Positions 7,598-15,608 of a stretch of DNA of 32,855 bases are shown here, one piece after another. Position 1 is the first letter of the stretch. Each line of letters starts with the position of its first letter. The DNA is from Planctomycetaceae bacterium (GTDB taxonomy: Bacteria > Planctomycetota > Planctomycetia > Planctomycetales > Planctomycetaceae): the NCBI GenBank assembly GCA_028284885.1, contig JANQQW010000340.1, forward strand, positions 1 to 32,855, given 5' to 3'. Under the pieces are notes generated by a model. That model did no database searches and had not been told where the DNA came from. It saw only the letters and a list, made by a program, of their open reading frames with translations. The position numbers and the translations under genes are program-made.

Positions 7598-9172
7598 ATG
7601 CTTCGCCGAACCTGCCTCACGCTCGGGCTCCTCGCGACGACCGTTGCCGTGGCGACCGCCACCGACGTGCCGTCCGGGCGGCGGATGGCACTGCTGATCG
7701 GCAACGGCTCGTACGACGGCGTCGATCTCGGCTTCGTGGGGAACAGTCTCGACGTGGTCGAGAAGGCGCTCGAGAGCCGCGGCTTCGAAGTGACGCGGCT
7801 GGAGGACGCCGACGAGAAGGCTCAGAAGACCGCCGCCGAGACGTTCGCCGCGTCGGTGCCGACGAACGGGCTGGCCGTCCTCTACTACGTCGGGCTTGGG
7901 GCACACGTCGAACGGCAGGGCCGCGTCTACAACCTCCTGCGTCCCGTGAAGGCCGAGCTCCGGAACGAAAGCGACTATCGCGACAAGGGCCTGCGGGTCG
8001 AGGACCTGCTCGAGAAGCTGACCACGCAGGGCGGCGCGGGGCGTGTGCTGTTCGTTCTCGACGCCTGCTGGGAGTCGCCGGTCAAACCGGAGGACCCGAG
8101 CGTCCGCCCGGGGCTACGGGAGATCGAGGTCGCCCGCGGCACGTCGGTCCTGTTCGCCGCTCCGAGTGCAAAGGTGGCCCCACTGCCCGAGGACGACGCC
8201 CCGACGCCGTTGGCCGTGGGCTTCGCGAAGTCGCTGCCGTCGTTCGAGACCTCCGTCCGGACGAGTGCGACGTCGCTCGCGAAGGGTTTGGGTGACGCGT
8301 GGTTCACCGCCGACGAAGCGGGCCTCGGCACGGAGAGCCCGCTGCCGTGGGTCGAGTCCCCCGACGAGGCGAAGAAGGCGGGCGACGGGTTCGCGAACTC
8401 CGTCGGCATGACGTTCCGTTGGTGCCCGGCCGGCAAGTTCCGCATGGGCTCCGACGACGCGAACTCCGCCGCCACGCGGGACCGCGCCCCGGTCGACGTG
8501 ACGCTCACGCAGGGCTTCTGGATGGGCGAGCACGAGATCACCCAGCGGGAGTACGGGGTCGTCATGCGGAAGAACGTGAACCGTGGCTTCACGGCGGGGC
8601 CGAACGTCCCGTTCTGGGGCATGAACGAGGCCAAGAGCGTCTCGGACTTCTGCAAGAAGCTGAACGAGATCGAGAAGAAGGCGGGCCGGCTGCCGAACGG
8701 CTGGGAGTACGTCGTCCCGACCGAGGCGGAGTGGGAGTACGCCTGCCGGGCCGGTTCGCAGTCGGCCTTCTGCTTCGGCGAATCGCCGGCCGAACTCGGA
8801 GAGTACGCGAACTTCGCCGACGCCGCCCTCGCGGACGAGAACCCGAACTTCTTCTACGCGGAACGACGGGCGGACGACGGCTACGGCGAGGAGCTCGCCC
8901 CGGTCGGCCAGTTCCAGCCCAACGCGTGGGGGCTCCGCGACATGCACGGCAACGTCGCCGAGATCGTGGCCGACCACTACGTCCCGGACGCCGACCGCCC
9001 CGGCGGCGAGGATCCGTTCGTGAAGGTCGAGAAGAACGGCCAGACGCAGATCCGCGGCGGGGCGTGGTGCAGCACGGCCGAGTACTGTGAGTCCTCCTTC
9101 CGAAACGTCTACCTCTCCCGCGACAAGTCCAACTATGTCGGGTCGCGTATCGCGCTCAAGAAGGTGAAATAG
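7598..9172 (+). CDS. Caspase-like (C14) domain fused to FGE-sulfatase-like domain; caspase His lost
   Basis: This is a 524-residue exported protein with two domains. ATG 7598 opens a signal peptide (LRRTCLTLGLLATTVAVATA). Residues about 28-240 form a metacaspase/caspase-like domain: RMALLIGNGSYDGV, then LAVLYYVGLG where active enzymes have a GHG (Leu100 replaces His), and VLFVLDACWESP with the catalytic-type Cys157. Residues about 262-524 form an FGE/SUMF1-like domain: GMTFRWCPAGKFRMGS, FWMGEHEITQREY, PTEAEWEYACRAG, WGLRDMHGNVAEI and QIRGGAWCSTAEYCESSFRN. Many SUMF1-like domains carry the second Cys (Cys497) and this one also has Cys491, but true FGE activity is not implied. The start of the next gene follows after only 6 bases, so co-transcription is likely. 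An upstream ATG at 7538 is possible but would place a second hydrophobic stretch before the signal. Confidence 0.88.
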   Translation: MLRRTCLTLGLLATTVAVATATDVPSGRRMALLIGNGSYDGVDLGFVGNSLDVVEKALESRGFEVTRLEDADEKAQKTAAETFAASVPTNGLAVLYYVGLGAHVERQGRVYNLLRPVKAELRNESDYRDKGLRVEDLLEKLTTQGGAGRVLFVLDACWESPVKPEDPSVRPGLREIEVARGTSVLFAAPSAKVAPLPEDDAPTPLAVGFAKSLPSFETSVRTSATSLAKGLGDAWFTADEAGLGTESPLPWVESPDEAKKAGDGFANSVGMTFRWCPAGKFRMGSDDANSAATRDRAPVDVTLTQGFWMGEHEITQREYGVVMRKNVNRGFTAGPNVPFWGMNEAKSVSDFCKKLNEIEKKAGRLPNGWEYVVPTEAEWEYACRAGSQSAFCFGESPAELGEYANFADAALADENPNFFYAERRADDGYGEELAPVGQFQPNAWGLRDMHGNVAEIVADHYVPDADRPGGEDPFVKVEKNGQTQIRGGAWCSTAEYCESSFRNVYLSRDKSNYVGSRIALKKVK

Positions 9173-9178
9173 CCCACC

Positions 9179-11287
9179 ATGACTCCCACCTCGCGCCTTC
9201 TCACCGCACTCTTTCCGCCCCTCGCCCTCCTGCTGCTGGCCGGACCGTTGGTGGCCCAGGACGACGACAAGGTCGCCGCCCGCGACAAGGCCCTCGCCGA
9301 GGCCGACCGCAAGGCGTTCGAGGCCAACATGAAGGCCTTCGACGCCGACGTGAAGCCGCTGCTGGCGAAGTACTGCGTCTCCTGCCACGGGCCGAACAAG
9401 CTGGAGGGGGACCTGTCGCTGGCGCTGCTCGACCCGGACATGAAGGACTCGGCGAGCGGGGCCCGGTGGGCGACCGTCCGCGAGCGGCTCGAGACGCGCG
9501 AGATGCCGCCCGAGGGCGAGCCCCGGCCGACGAAGGACGAGACCGCGAAGATCCTCGCCTGGATCAAGGCGGAGATGAAGCGGGCCCGCCGCAACTTCAC
9601 CCGCCGGCTGCAGCACGTCAGCGGGAACAAGGTGCCGCACGCCCTGCTGTTCGACCCGGAGCACGAGGCCGACCTCGACGTGCCGCCCCGCCTTCGCCGC
9701 AAGAGCGTCGAGATCTACGAGGTCTTCCGCCGCGAGCAGGCGAAGGGGTTCGAGAACCTCGTCGGCAACCCGTTCACGCCGGACCCGCGGTTCCTGTTCA
9801 AGGACATGGGCTCGCCCGAACTCGACGTCCCGACGACGTCGCAGCTGCTGCGGAACGCGATGACGATCGTCGAACGGCAGACGGCGTTCCGGGTGGAGGA
9901 CGGCGAGGTGAAGCCGCTGCCGGGCGGCCGCAAGGAGTTCATCGCCCTCCTCGACGAGAAGAAGCCGTTCGGGCCGGAGGAGATGGCGAAGGCCGTCACC
10001 ATGCAGTTCCAGCGGACGCTCGGCCGTTCGCCCAGCGACGAGGAACTGCAGCGGTTCGTCCGCCTGACGGAGAAGAACGTGAAGGACGCCGGCCGCGTGG
10101 CCGGGCTGCGGTACTCGCTGGCCGCCGTCTTCCTGCTGCCCGAGGCGATCTTCCGCTACGAGATCGGCGGCACGCCCGACGACGACGGCCGCACCCGGCT
10201 GACCCCGACCGAGATCGCCGAGGCCCTCGCCTACGCCCTCACCGACAAGTCGCCTCCCTCGTACCTGCTGAGCATGGCCGAGAAGGGCGAACTGGACACG
10301 GCCTCGGGTGTGCGGAAGGCGGTCGAGCGGATGCTGGCGGACGAGAAGACCGACACCGCCCGCATCCTCCGCTTCTTCCACGAGTACTTCGAGTATCCCA
10401 AGGCGGACGAGGTCTTCAAGAATCCCGAGGACTTCAAGCCCCACAAGGCGAAGGTCCTCGTCTCGGACACGGACAACCTCGTCCGCTGGATCCTCGAGAA
10501 GGACCAGGAGGTGCTCCGGGAACTGCTCACCACGAACAAGGCGTTCGTCAACACCCGCTACGACGCCGGCAAGAAGAAGATCGTCCAGTACGAGTCGAAG
10601 GCGCAGGCCCACCTCTCCTACAGCCTGCCGCCGGACTGGAAGTGGACCGACGAGCAACCGATCGAGATGCCGCCCGGCACGCGGGCCGGCATCCTCACGC
10701 AGCCCTCGTGGCTCGTCGCCTGGTCGATGAACCAGGACAACCACGCCATTCTCCGCGGCAAGTTCGTCCGCGAACGGCTGCTCGGCAACGTCGTCCCGGA
10801 CATTCCGATCACCGTGGACGCCCAACTTCCCGACGCCCCGGAGAAGACGCTCCGCGAGCGGATGGAGGTGACGCGGGAGGAGTACTGCTGGCAGTGTCAC
10901 AAGCTGATGAACGACGTCGGCTTGCCGTTCGAGAACTTCGACCACTTCGGCCGCTGGCGAGCCGTCGAGGTCGGGAAGCCGGCCGACGGTCGCGGCGGCA
11001 TCGAGCTGACCGGCGACGAACGGATCGACGGCACGAAGACCGAGGACGCCCTGCAGTTCGTGCAAGCTCTCGCCAAGAGCGAGCGGGTCGAGCAGGTCTT
11101 CGTCCGGCACGTCTTCCGCTACTTCACCGGCCGCAACGAGAACCTGGGCGACGGCCCGTCCCTCCGAGCGGCTCACGCCGCGTACCGCGAGAGCGGCGGC
11201 AGCTTCAAGACTCTCGTCGCCGCCATCCTCGCGAGCGACTCGTTTCTCTACAGAACGCCCGAAAACCGCGAAACGGCGGCCAACTGA
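9179..11287 (+). CDS. DUF1592/DUF1588/DUF1585 cytochrome-type secreted protein
   Basis: This is a 702-residue exported planctomycete protein with a signal peptide (residues 1-26). An N-terminal cytochrome-c-like segment carries Cys66-Val-Ser-Cys-His70 inside VKPLLAKYCVSCHG. A DUF1595-like region follows (QFQRTLGRSPSDEELQRF, about 275-330). The DUF1592 region comes next (LTPTEIAEALAYALTDKSPP, about 340-460), then DUF1588 (GTRAGILTQPSWLVAWS, about 495-600) with a second CxxCH at 570-574 (CWQCH). DUF1585 is at the end (FVRHVFRYFTGRNE, LVAAILASDSFLYR). The DUF1587 domain often present in this family is not evident. The family is expanded in planctomycetes and its reaction is unknown; c-type heme binding is inferred from CxxCH only. 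It is typically encoded just before a DUF1552 gene, as here. Confidence 0.92.
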   Translation: MTPTSRLLTALFPPLALLLLAGPLVAQDDDKVAARDKALAEADRKAFEANMKAFDADVKPLLAKYCVSCHGPNKLEGDLSLALLDPDMKDSASGARWATVRERLETREMPPEGEPRPTKDETAKILAWIKAEMKRARRNFTRRLQHVSGNKVPHALLFDPEHEADLDVPPRLRRKSVEIYEVFRREQAKGFENLVGNPFTPDPRFLFKDMGSPELDVPTTSQLLRNAMTIVERQTAFRVEDGEVKPLPGGRKEFIALLDEKKPFGPEEMAKAVTMQFQRTLGRSPSDEELQRFVRLTEKNVKDAGRVAGLRYSLAAVFLLPEAIFRYEIGGTPDDDGRTRLTPTEIAEALAYALTDKSPPSYLLSMAEKGELDTASGVRKAVERMLADEKTDTARILRFFHEYFEYPKADEVFKNPEDFKPHKAKVLVSDTDNLVRWILEKDQEVLRELLTTNKAFVNTRYDAGKKKIVQYESKAQAHLSYSLPPDWKWTDEQPIEMPPGTRAGILTQPSWLVAWSMNQDNHAILRGKFVRERLLGNVVPDIPITVDAQLPDAPEKTLRERMEVTREEYCWQCHKLMNDVGLPFENFDHFGRWRAVEVGKPADGRGGIELTGDERIDGTKTEDALQFVQALAKSERVEQVFVRHVFRYFTGRNENLGDGPSLRAAHAAYRESGGSFKTLVAAILASDSFLYRTPENRETAAN

Positions 11288-11357
11288 GCGGCGAATACCT
11301 GTTGAACCTGCCGACAAAACGCCGTAGGCTGGCTCCACCTCACCGGAGACAAACGCT

Positions 11358-12761
11358 ATGCAGCTCGACCGTTCCCGCCGCAACTTCCTTCGCAACACAG
11401 GCTTCGGTGTCGGTGCGCTCGCCCTGTCGCCCATCATGCAGCAGCTCGAAGCGCGAGCGGCCGGCATTGCCCCGAAGGCGCCTCGGTTCGTCTTCGTCGT
11501 CGAGAGCAACGGCCTGCCGCCCGCTCACGTTGCTCCTCCGGGCGTCAAGCGGGGAACGCGAAGGCAGCAGCCGCTGAACGGCCCGGCCGAGTTCCTCGAC
11601 CTCTCCCTCGCCGAACGCGACCTCCCGGTCTCGCTCGAGCCCGTCAGCCCGTGGAAGGACAAGGTCACCATCGTCCAGGGCCTGTCCGGCAAGGTCTGCG
11701 GCGGCGGCCACTCGAACAACTTCCAGGCCCTCGGTGCCTTCGGGGCCGGTCGTGGGGCGAGCGGCGAGTCGACCGCCGTCCTCGGCCCGACGGTCGACGG
11801 GGCCCTCGCCAAGCACCTTGGCGGCATCTTCCCGTACGTCGGCCTTGGCATCTCCGGGCGGCTGGAGAACAGCGTCGTCTACAGCATCTCGGCCGCTGGC
11901 GAGAACAAGCCGCTGCCGATCGTCGTGAAGCCGGACCAGGCGATGGGGATGCTGTTCGGCAGCGTTGCCAAGGGGCACGCCCGCGACGAGTTCGTGGCCA
12001 AGCGGAATCTCCTCGACTTCCTCCGTGAGGACGTCAAGCGGGCCGAGAACCGCCTCGCCGGACCGGAGCGGCGGCAACTCTCCGCGTACCTGGAGTCGTT
12101 CGACACGCTCAGCGACCGGCAGAGCCGACTCAACGAGATCGAGCACACCCTCCGCGAGCACGCTCCCGCGCCCGACGACAAGTACACGTCGGAGGTCGAG
12201 ACCGACCGGCTCGACGCGCAGTTCGACCTCGCCGCTGCCTCGCTGATCAGCGGCCTGACGAACGTCGTCACCATCTCGTCCGCCGCCGGCGTCCGGGACT
12301 TCGGCATCACCTTCACCGGCCTCGGCCTCAAGAAGGGTAAGCACCACACCGGCCACGGCGGCGGCCAGAACGGCATGGACTGGGCCGGCGTCTACAACAT
12401 GATCCGCCGTTACCACTTCGACCTGATCGCCGGGCTCGTCAAGAAGCTCGAGGCGATCCCCGAGGGGGACGGGACGATGCTGGACAACACCGTCATCGTC
12501 TACCTCTCCGACGGGGCCGAGGGGCACCACAGCCGCACGTGGGAGTGGCCGTTCGTCATGATCGGCAACGCCGGAGGCAAGCTGAAGACCGGCCGCTACG
12601 TCGACTACCCGGGCTACGGCCACCTCGGCCACCGCACCACGGCCAACCTCTACACCACGCTCCTCAACGTCGCCGGCTCGAACGTCGAGCGGTTCGGCAT
12701 GATGGACCCGAACCTCAAGGACCTCGACCAGACAGGCCCGCTGCAGGAACTGCTCGCGTAG
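11358..12761 (+). CDS. DUF1552 protein, Tat-exported
   Basis: This is a 467-residue protein of the DUF1552 family, which is almost always the partner of DUF1592-type proteins and has no established function. The start ATG 11358 has CCGGAGA about 9 bases upstream. The N-terminus has a twin-arginine signal (SRRNFLRNTGFGVGALAL), so it is probably folded, perhaps with cofactor or metal, before export. Later segments match the family's alkaline-phosphatase/sulfatase-like superfold appearance: GGGHSNNFQALGAFG, GHGGGQNGMDWAGVYNMIRR, NTVIVYLSDGAEGHHSR, FVMIGNAGGKLKTGRYVDYP and LLNVAGSNVERFG. The His/Asp-rich clusters suggest metal ligands, which is inference. It is the third gene of the 7,598-12,761 cluster and converges on hemW 30 bases downstream. 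Confidence 0.92.
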   Translation: MQLDRSRRNFLRNTGFGVGALALSPIMQQLEARAAGIAPKAPRFVFVVESNGLPPAHVAPPGVKRGTRRQQPLNGPAEFLDLSLAERDLPVSLEPVSPWKDKVTIVQGLSGKVCGGGHSNNFQALGAFGAGRGASGESTAVLGPTVDGALAKHLGGIFPYVGLGISGRLENSVVYSISAAGENKPLPIVVKPDQAMGMLFGSVAKGHARDEFVAKRNLLDFLREDVKRAENRLAGPERRQLSAYLESFDTLSDRQSRLNEIEHTLREHAPAPDDKYTSEVETDRLDAQFDLAAASLISGLTNVVTISSAAGVRDFGITFTGLGLKKGKHHTGHGGGQNGMDWAGVYNMIRRYHFDLIAGLVKKLEAIPEGDGTMLDNTVIVYLSDGAEGHHSRTWEWPFVMIGNAGGKLKTGRYVDYPGYGHLGHRTTANLYTTLLNVAGSNVERFGMMDPNLKDLDQTGPLQELLA

Positions 12762-12790
12762 GCTGGAGACCGATCCCGGGCGGCGGCCGC

Positions 12791-13915
12791 TCACAGGCAG
12801 TCGGCGACGACCGTGTCCGCGAGGAGTCGGCCACGCCGGGTGAGGCGGAGGTGGCCGTTGGTCTCCTCGAGCAGGTCGGACGACCGGTGCTGTTCGAGGG
12901 CCGGGCCGAACAGGCTGCGGGGGTCGTGGCCGGTCTCCTCGCGAAACGTGGCGAGGTCGATGCCTTCGACGAGGCGAAGGCCGATCGCGAGGCGTTCGCG
13001 GGCTTGGGACTCGGGGTCGAGTTCCTCCCGGTCGGCGATGCCGGTCTCGCCCCGTTCGACGCGGGTGAGCCAAGTGGTCACGCTGCGGTGGTTCACCTCG
13101 CGGCGGCCGTCCAGGTAGCGGGCTGCCCCGGGGCCGAAGGCGTGAAACGACCGGCCCTGCCAGTAGACCACGTTGTGACGGCAGCGTTGGCCGGGCTTCG
13201 CGAAGTTCGAGATCTCGTACTGCTCGAAGCCGGCGACCGGAAGTCGGTCCATCGCGAGTTCGTACATCGTCGCCTCGACACCGTCGTCGCACGCGGTGAG
13301 TTGGCCCTTCTCGCGACGCGTCCAGAAGGCGGTCCCCTTCTCGAACGTCAGGCCGTAGGTCGAGACGTGCGTCGGTTCGAGTGCGACGGCCGCGTCGAGC
13401 GTCGCCCGCCACGCGTCGAGCGACTGGCCGGGCACGCCGAAGATGAGGTCGACCGAGACGTTCTCGATCCCGGCCGTTCGCAACCGCTCGACGGTCACCC
13501 GGACGTCGCTCGGCGAGTGGTCGCGTTCGAGGACCTGCAGCGAGTCGGCGTCGAACGACTGTGCCCCGAGACTCACGCGGTTCACGCCGAGCTCGGCGAG
13601 CGTCGCGGCCATCGTGCCGTCGACGTCGGCCGGGTTCGCCTCGACCGAGAACTCGCAACCCGGCTCTGGCGGGAATCGTTCGACGAGATCGCCGACGAGC
13701 TGCCGGAGTCCCTCCGGGGGCAGCTGGGTCGGCGTGCCGCCGCCGAGGAAGATCGTGTCGACCGGCACGGGCCGTTCGACCGACGAGAACTCCGACCGCA
13801 TCGCGGCGAGGTACCGCGGCACGAGGTCGTCACGCCCGGCGACGAGCGTGAAGTCGCAGTACCCGCAGCGGTGGGCACAGAACGGGACGTGGACGTAGAC
13901 GGATCTCGGAGTCAC
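12791..13915 (-). CDS. hemW: Radical SAM protein HemW (HemN-like, putative heme chaperone)
   Basis: This 374-residue protein belongs to the HemN/HemW branch of radical SAM enzymes. It starts at GTG 13915, giving a conserved opening VYVHVPFCAHRCGYCDF with the 4Fe-4S motif Cys13-x3-Cys17-x2-Cys20. GGGTPTQL (SAM contact), EFSVEANPADVD, VNRVSLGAQSFD and VSVDLIFGVPGQ follow. The length and the short N-terminus with no extra upstream cysteine favour HemW, implicated in heme delivery to respiratory enzymes, over the coproporphyrinogen oxidase HemN. The segment CRHNVVYWQGRSFHAFGPGA is typical of HemW. It stands alone, diverging from the dehydrogenase gene at 14,050 with a 134-base gap that presumably holds both promoters. 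Confidence 0.93.
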   Translation of the reverse strand: MTPRSVYVHVPFCAHRCGYCDFTLVAGRDDLVPRYLAAMRSEFSSVERPVPVDTIFLGGGTPTQLPPEGLRQLVGDLVERFPPEPGCEFSVEANPADVDGTMAATLAELGVNRVSLGAQSFDADSLQVLERDHSPSDVRVTVERLRTAGIENVSVDLIFGVPGQSLDAWRATLDAAVALEPTHVSTYGLTFEKGTAFWTRREKGQLTACDDGVEATMYELAMDRLPVAGFEQYEISNFAKPGQRCRHNVVYWQGRSFHAFGPGAARYLDGRREVNHRSVTTWLTRVERGETGIADREELDPESQARERLAIGLRLVEGIDLATFREETGHDPRSLFGPALEQHRSSDLLEETNGHLRLTRRGRLLADTVVADCL

Positions 13916-14049
13916 ACCGGGCTCGCTGGCAGGTCAACCGAGTCTACGTTCGGGGCGCGGTGTGTCGCGACGGTTGGCCGAGTCCGCGGTGGCGCGTAGG
14001 CTCGTCGCAGACCGAGACCGACCAACCGAGTCCACTGCGAGCGCCCGCC

Positions 14050-15054
14050 ATGCCGAAGGTTGTCTGTACGTCGTTGAACGCCGAGGCGGGACCGCACTTC
14101 GAGGTTCTCGCGGCCGCTGGTTGGGAGTGCGTCGTCGCCGACCGGTCCCTCGACCTCTTCCAGCCGGGCCCGTTGACCGAGTCGCTCGCCGGCGCGGCGG
14201 CCGTGATCGCGGGCTCCGAACCGTACACGCCGGAGGTGATCGCCGCGTCGCCCGAACTGCGAGTGATCGCGCGGACGGGTGTCGGCTTCGACGCCGTCGA
14301 TCTCTCCGCCTGCGACGCGGCCGGCGTCGTGGTGACGACGACGCCGGGCGTGAACCACCACAGCGTGGCCGAGCACGCGCTGGCGATGCTGTTCGGCGTG
14401 GCCCGCGGGTTCCCGGAGAACGACCGTCGCGTCCGCGAGGGCCGCTGGCAGCGGATCGCCGGGCCGCGGGTGGCGGGCAGCACGCTGGGGATCGTCGGCC
14501 TCGGCCGCATCGGGCAGGCCCTCTACACGCGGGCGGTCGGCGTCGGGCTGAAGGTCGTCGTCTTCGAGCCGTACCCGCCGGAGCCGTTCGTCCGCGAGCA
14601 CGGCGTCGAACTCGTCCCGTTCGACGACCTGCTCGCCCGCAGCGACTACGTCTCGCTGCACTGCCCGGCGACGGCCGAGACGCGGCATCTGATCCGGGAG
14701 GAGACGATCGAGAAGATGAAGCCAGGAGCGGTGCTGGTCAACACGTCGCGGGGGGCGCTCGTAGACGAGGCGGCGTTGGCGAGGGCGCTCGAGTCCGGCC
14801 GACTGCGCGGGGCGGGACTCGACGTGTTCGAGGTCGAGCCGCTGCCGGTCGACAGCCCGCTCGTCGAACTGCCGAACGTGATGCTCGCCGGCCACCTCGC
14901 CGGGCTCGACAACGAGTCCCACGAGGACACGTTCCGCATGGCGGCCGAGACCGTGCTCGCTCTGCACCGCGGCGAGTGGCCTGCCCACTGCATCCAGAAC
15001 CTCGCCGGAAAGCAGAAGGGGGACTGGAGTTGGGACGACCGCACGTCCGGCTGA
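14050..15054 (+). CDS. D-2-hydroxyacid dehydrogenase (phosphoglycerate-dehydrogenase-like)
   Basis: This is a 334-residue NAD-dependent D-isomer-specific 2-hydroxyacid dehydrogenase. ATG 14050 precedes the conserved start MPKVVCTSLN; the open frame upstream is not conserved. The Rossmann fingerprint is GIVGLGRIGQ (148-157). The catalytic triad is present: Arg234 in VNTSRGALVDE, Glu263 in DVFEVEP and His282 in AGHLAGLDNES. The substrate-contact loop RTGVGFDAVDL (75-85) is also typical. The phrase around the catalytic His lacks the usual preceding Thr-Pro, a mild deviation. There is no ACT or other regulatory domain, so the true substrate could be 3-phosphoglycerate or another 2-hydroxy acid such as glyoxylate or hydroxypyruvate. 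The next gene begins about 90 bases downstream on the same strand. Confidence 0.93.
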   Translation: MPKVVCTSLNAEAGPHFEVLAAAGWECVVADRSLDLFQPGPLTESLAGAAAVIAGSEPYTPEVIAASPELRVIARTGVGFDAVDLSACDAAGVVVTTTPGVNHHSVAEHALAMLFGVARGFPENDRRVREGRWQRIAGPRVAGSTLGIVGLGRIGQALYTRAVGVGLKVVVFEPYPPEPFVREHGVELVPFDDLLARSDYVSLHCPATAETRHLIREETIEKMKPGAVLVNTSRGALVDEAALARALESGRLRGAGLDVFEVEPLPVDSPLVELPNVMLAGHLAGLDNESHEDTFRMAAETVLALHRGEWPAHCIQNLAGKQKGDWSWDDRTSG

Positions 15055-15144
15055 AATCCCGTCTGTCCGCACTCGTCCACTTCGCGTAGGATGGGTTGTT
15101 CGCAAGGACGCCATTGCGAATCGGCCCCCGGCGAGGATCGCCCC

Positions 15145-15483
15145 GTGACGGTTCCGAAACCACGACTCCTGTCGAACGCGGTCCGCGCGGGCCTCGGCTC
15201 GGCACTTCTCTCGTTGTTGGTCGGGGGATGTTCGCAACCGCTCTACAACGGCCCCTCGTTCCTGAACTCCCGCAGCACCGAGGTCGACCGGGTGCGGTAC
15301 CAGCGATTCGACCCGCTGCCGGACGAGACGCTCGCTCCGGACACCTTCAGCCGGCCGCGCGGGTACGACCTGCAGCGAACGCGAGCCCGGCAGGCGGCCG
15401 AGTCCCGCATGCTGCCGATCCAGACGCTCCCCGCCCCGGACGGCCTCTCGGCCAACCCGTACGACGGCGTCGTCCGCGACTGA
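15145..15483 (+). CDS. Small lipoprotein of unknown function
   Basis: This 112-residue protein is recognised mainly by its lipoprotein signal: basic VPKPRLLSNAVRAG, hydrophobic LGSALLSLLVGG, then Cys. The GTG at 15145 is preferred because it directly precedes this signal and has CGAGGA upstream; an ATG at 15091 would add 18 unlikely residues. The mature part is about 80 residues, rich in Pro, Arg and Asp (DRVRYQRFDPLPDETL, SRPRGYDLQRTRARQAAESR). It shows no domain I know. It lies upstream of the squalene-cyclase-like and NPCBM genes in the same direction and may share a transcript with them, although a palindromic repeat lies in the gap. Confidence 0.7.
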   Translation: MTVPKPRLLSNAVRAGLGSALLSLLVGGCSQPLYNGPSFLNSRSTEVDRVRYQRFDPLPDETLAPDTFSRPRGYDLQRTRARQAAESRMLPIQTLPAPDGLSANPYDGVVRD

Positions 15484-15495
15484 ACCTGCGCTGGC

Positions 15496-15532
15496 TCCCT
15501 CTCCCCCGAGGGGAGAGGGTCGGGGTGAGGGG
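15496..15532 (+). repeat. REP-like palindromic repeat, copy 1
   Basis: The sequence reads TCCCTCTCCC, a short G/C centre, GGGAGAGGG, then TCGGGGTGAGGGG. It contains a 9-bp-class hairpin and is followed by the GGGTGAGGG tail. The same unit occurs inverted at 19,876-19,909. This is a widespread short intergenic palindrome type in many bacterial genomes. Here it lies between the lipoprotein and the repeat-protein gene, where it could stabilise or attenuate the transcript. Confidence 0.75.
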
Positions 15533-15608
15533 TTCGCAGGGTGGGCGACCGAACGACGGCAACGGCTCCCCTGCGCGGACGCGCCCCTCCGGGCGAGTGG
15601 GAACCGGG

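Noticed and set aside
5800..8295. Open frame of about 830 codons on the plus strand
   Set aside because: It is antisense to purK and purE and then out of frame in the caspase/FGE gene; no motif supports it.
7598..9172. Idea that this gene supplies formylglycine to the sulfatase at 27,998
   Set aside because: The product is exported and fused to a caspase-like domain, the FGE-type cysteine spacing is not canonical, and SUMF1-like folds commonly have unrelated roles. There is no evidence of sulfatase maturation.
8114..11509. Open frame of over 1,100 codons on the minus strand
   Set aside because: It lies antisense to the caspase/FGE and DUF1592 genes, is dominated by Arg, Val, Leu and Asp shadow composition, and has no recognisable motif. 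It is a by-product of high GC content.
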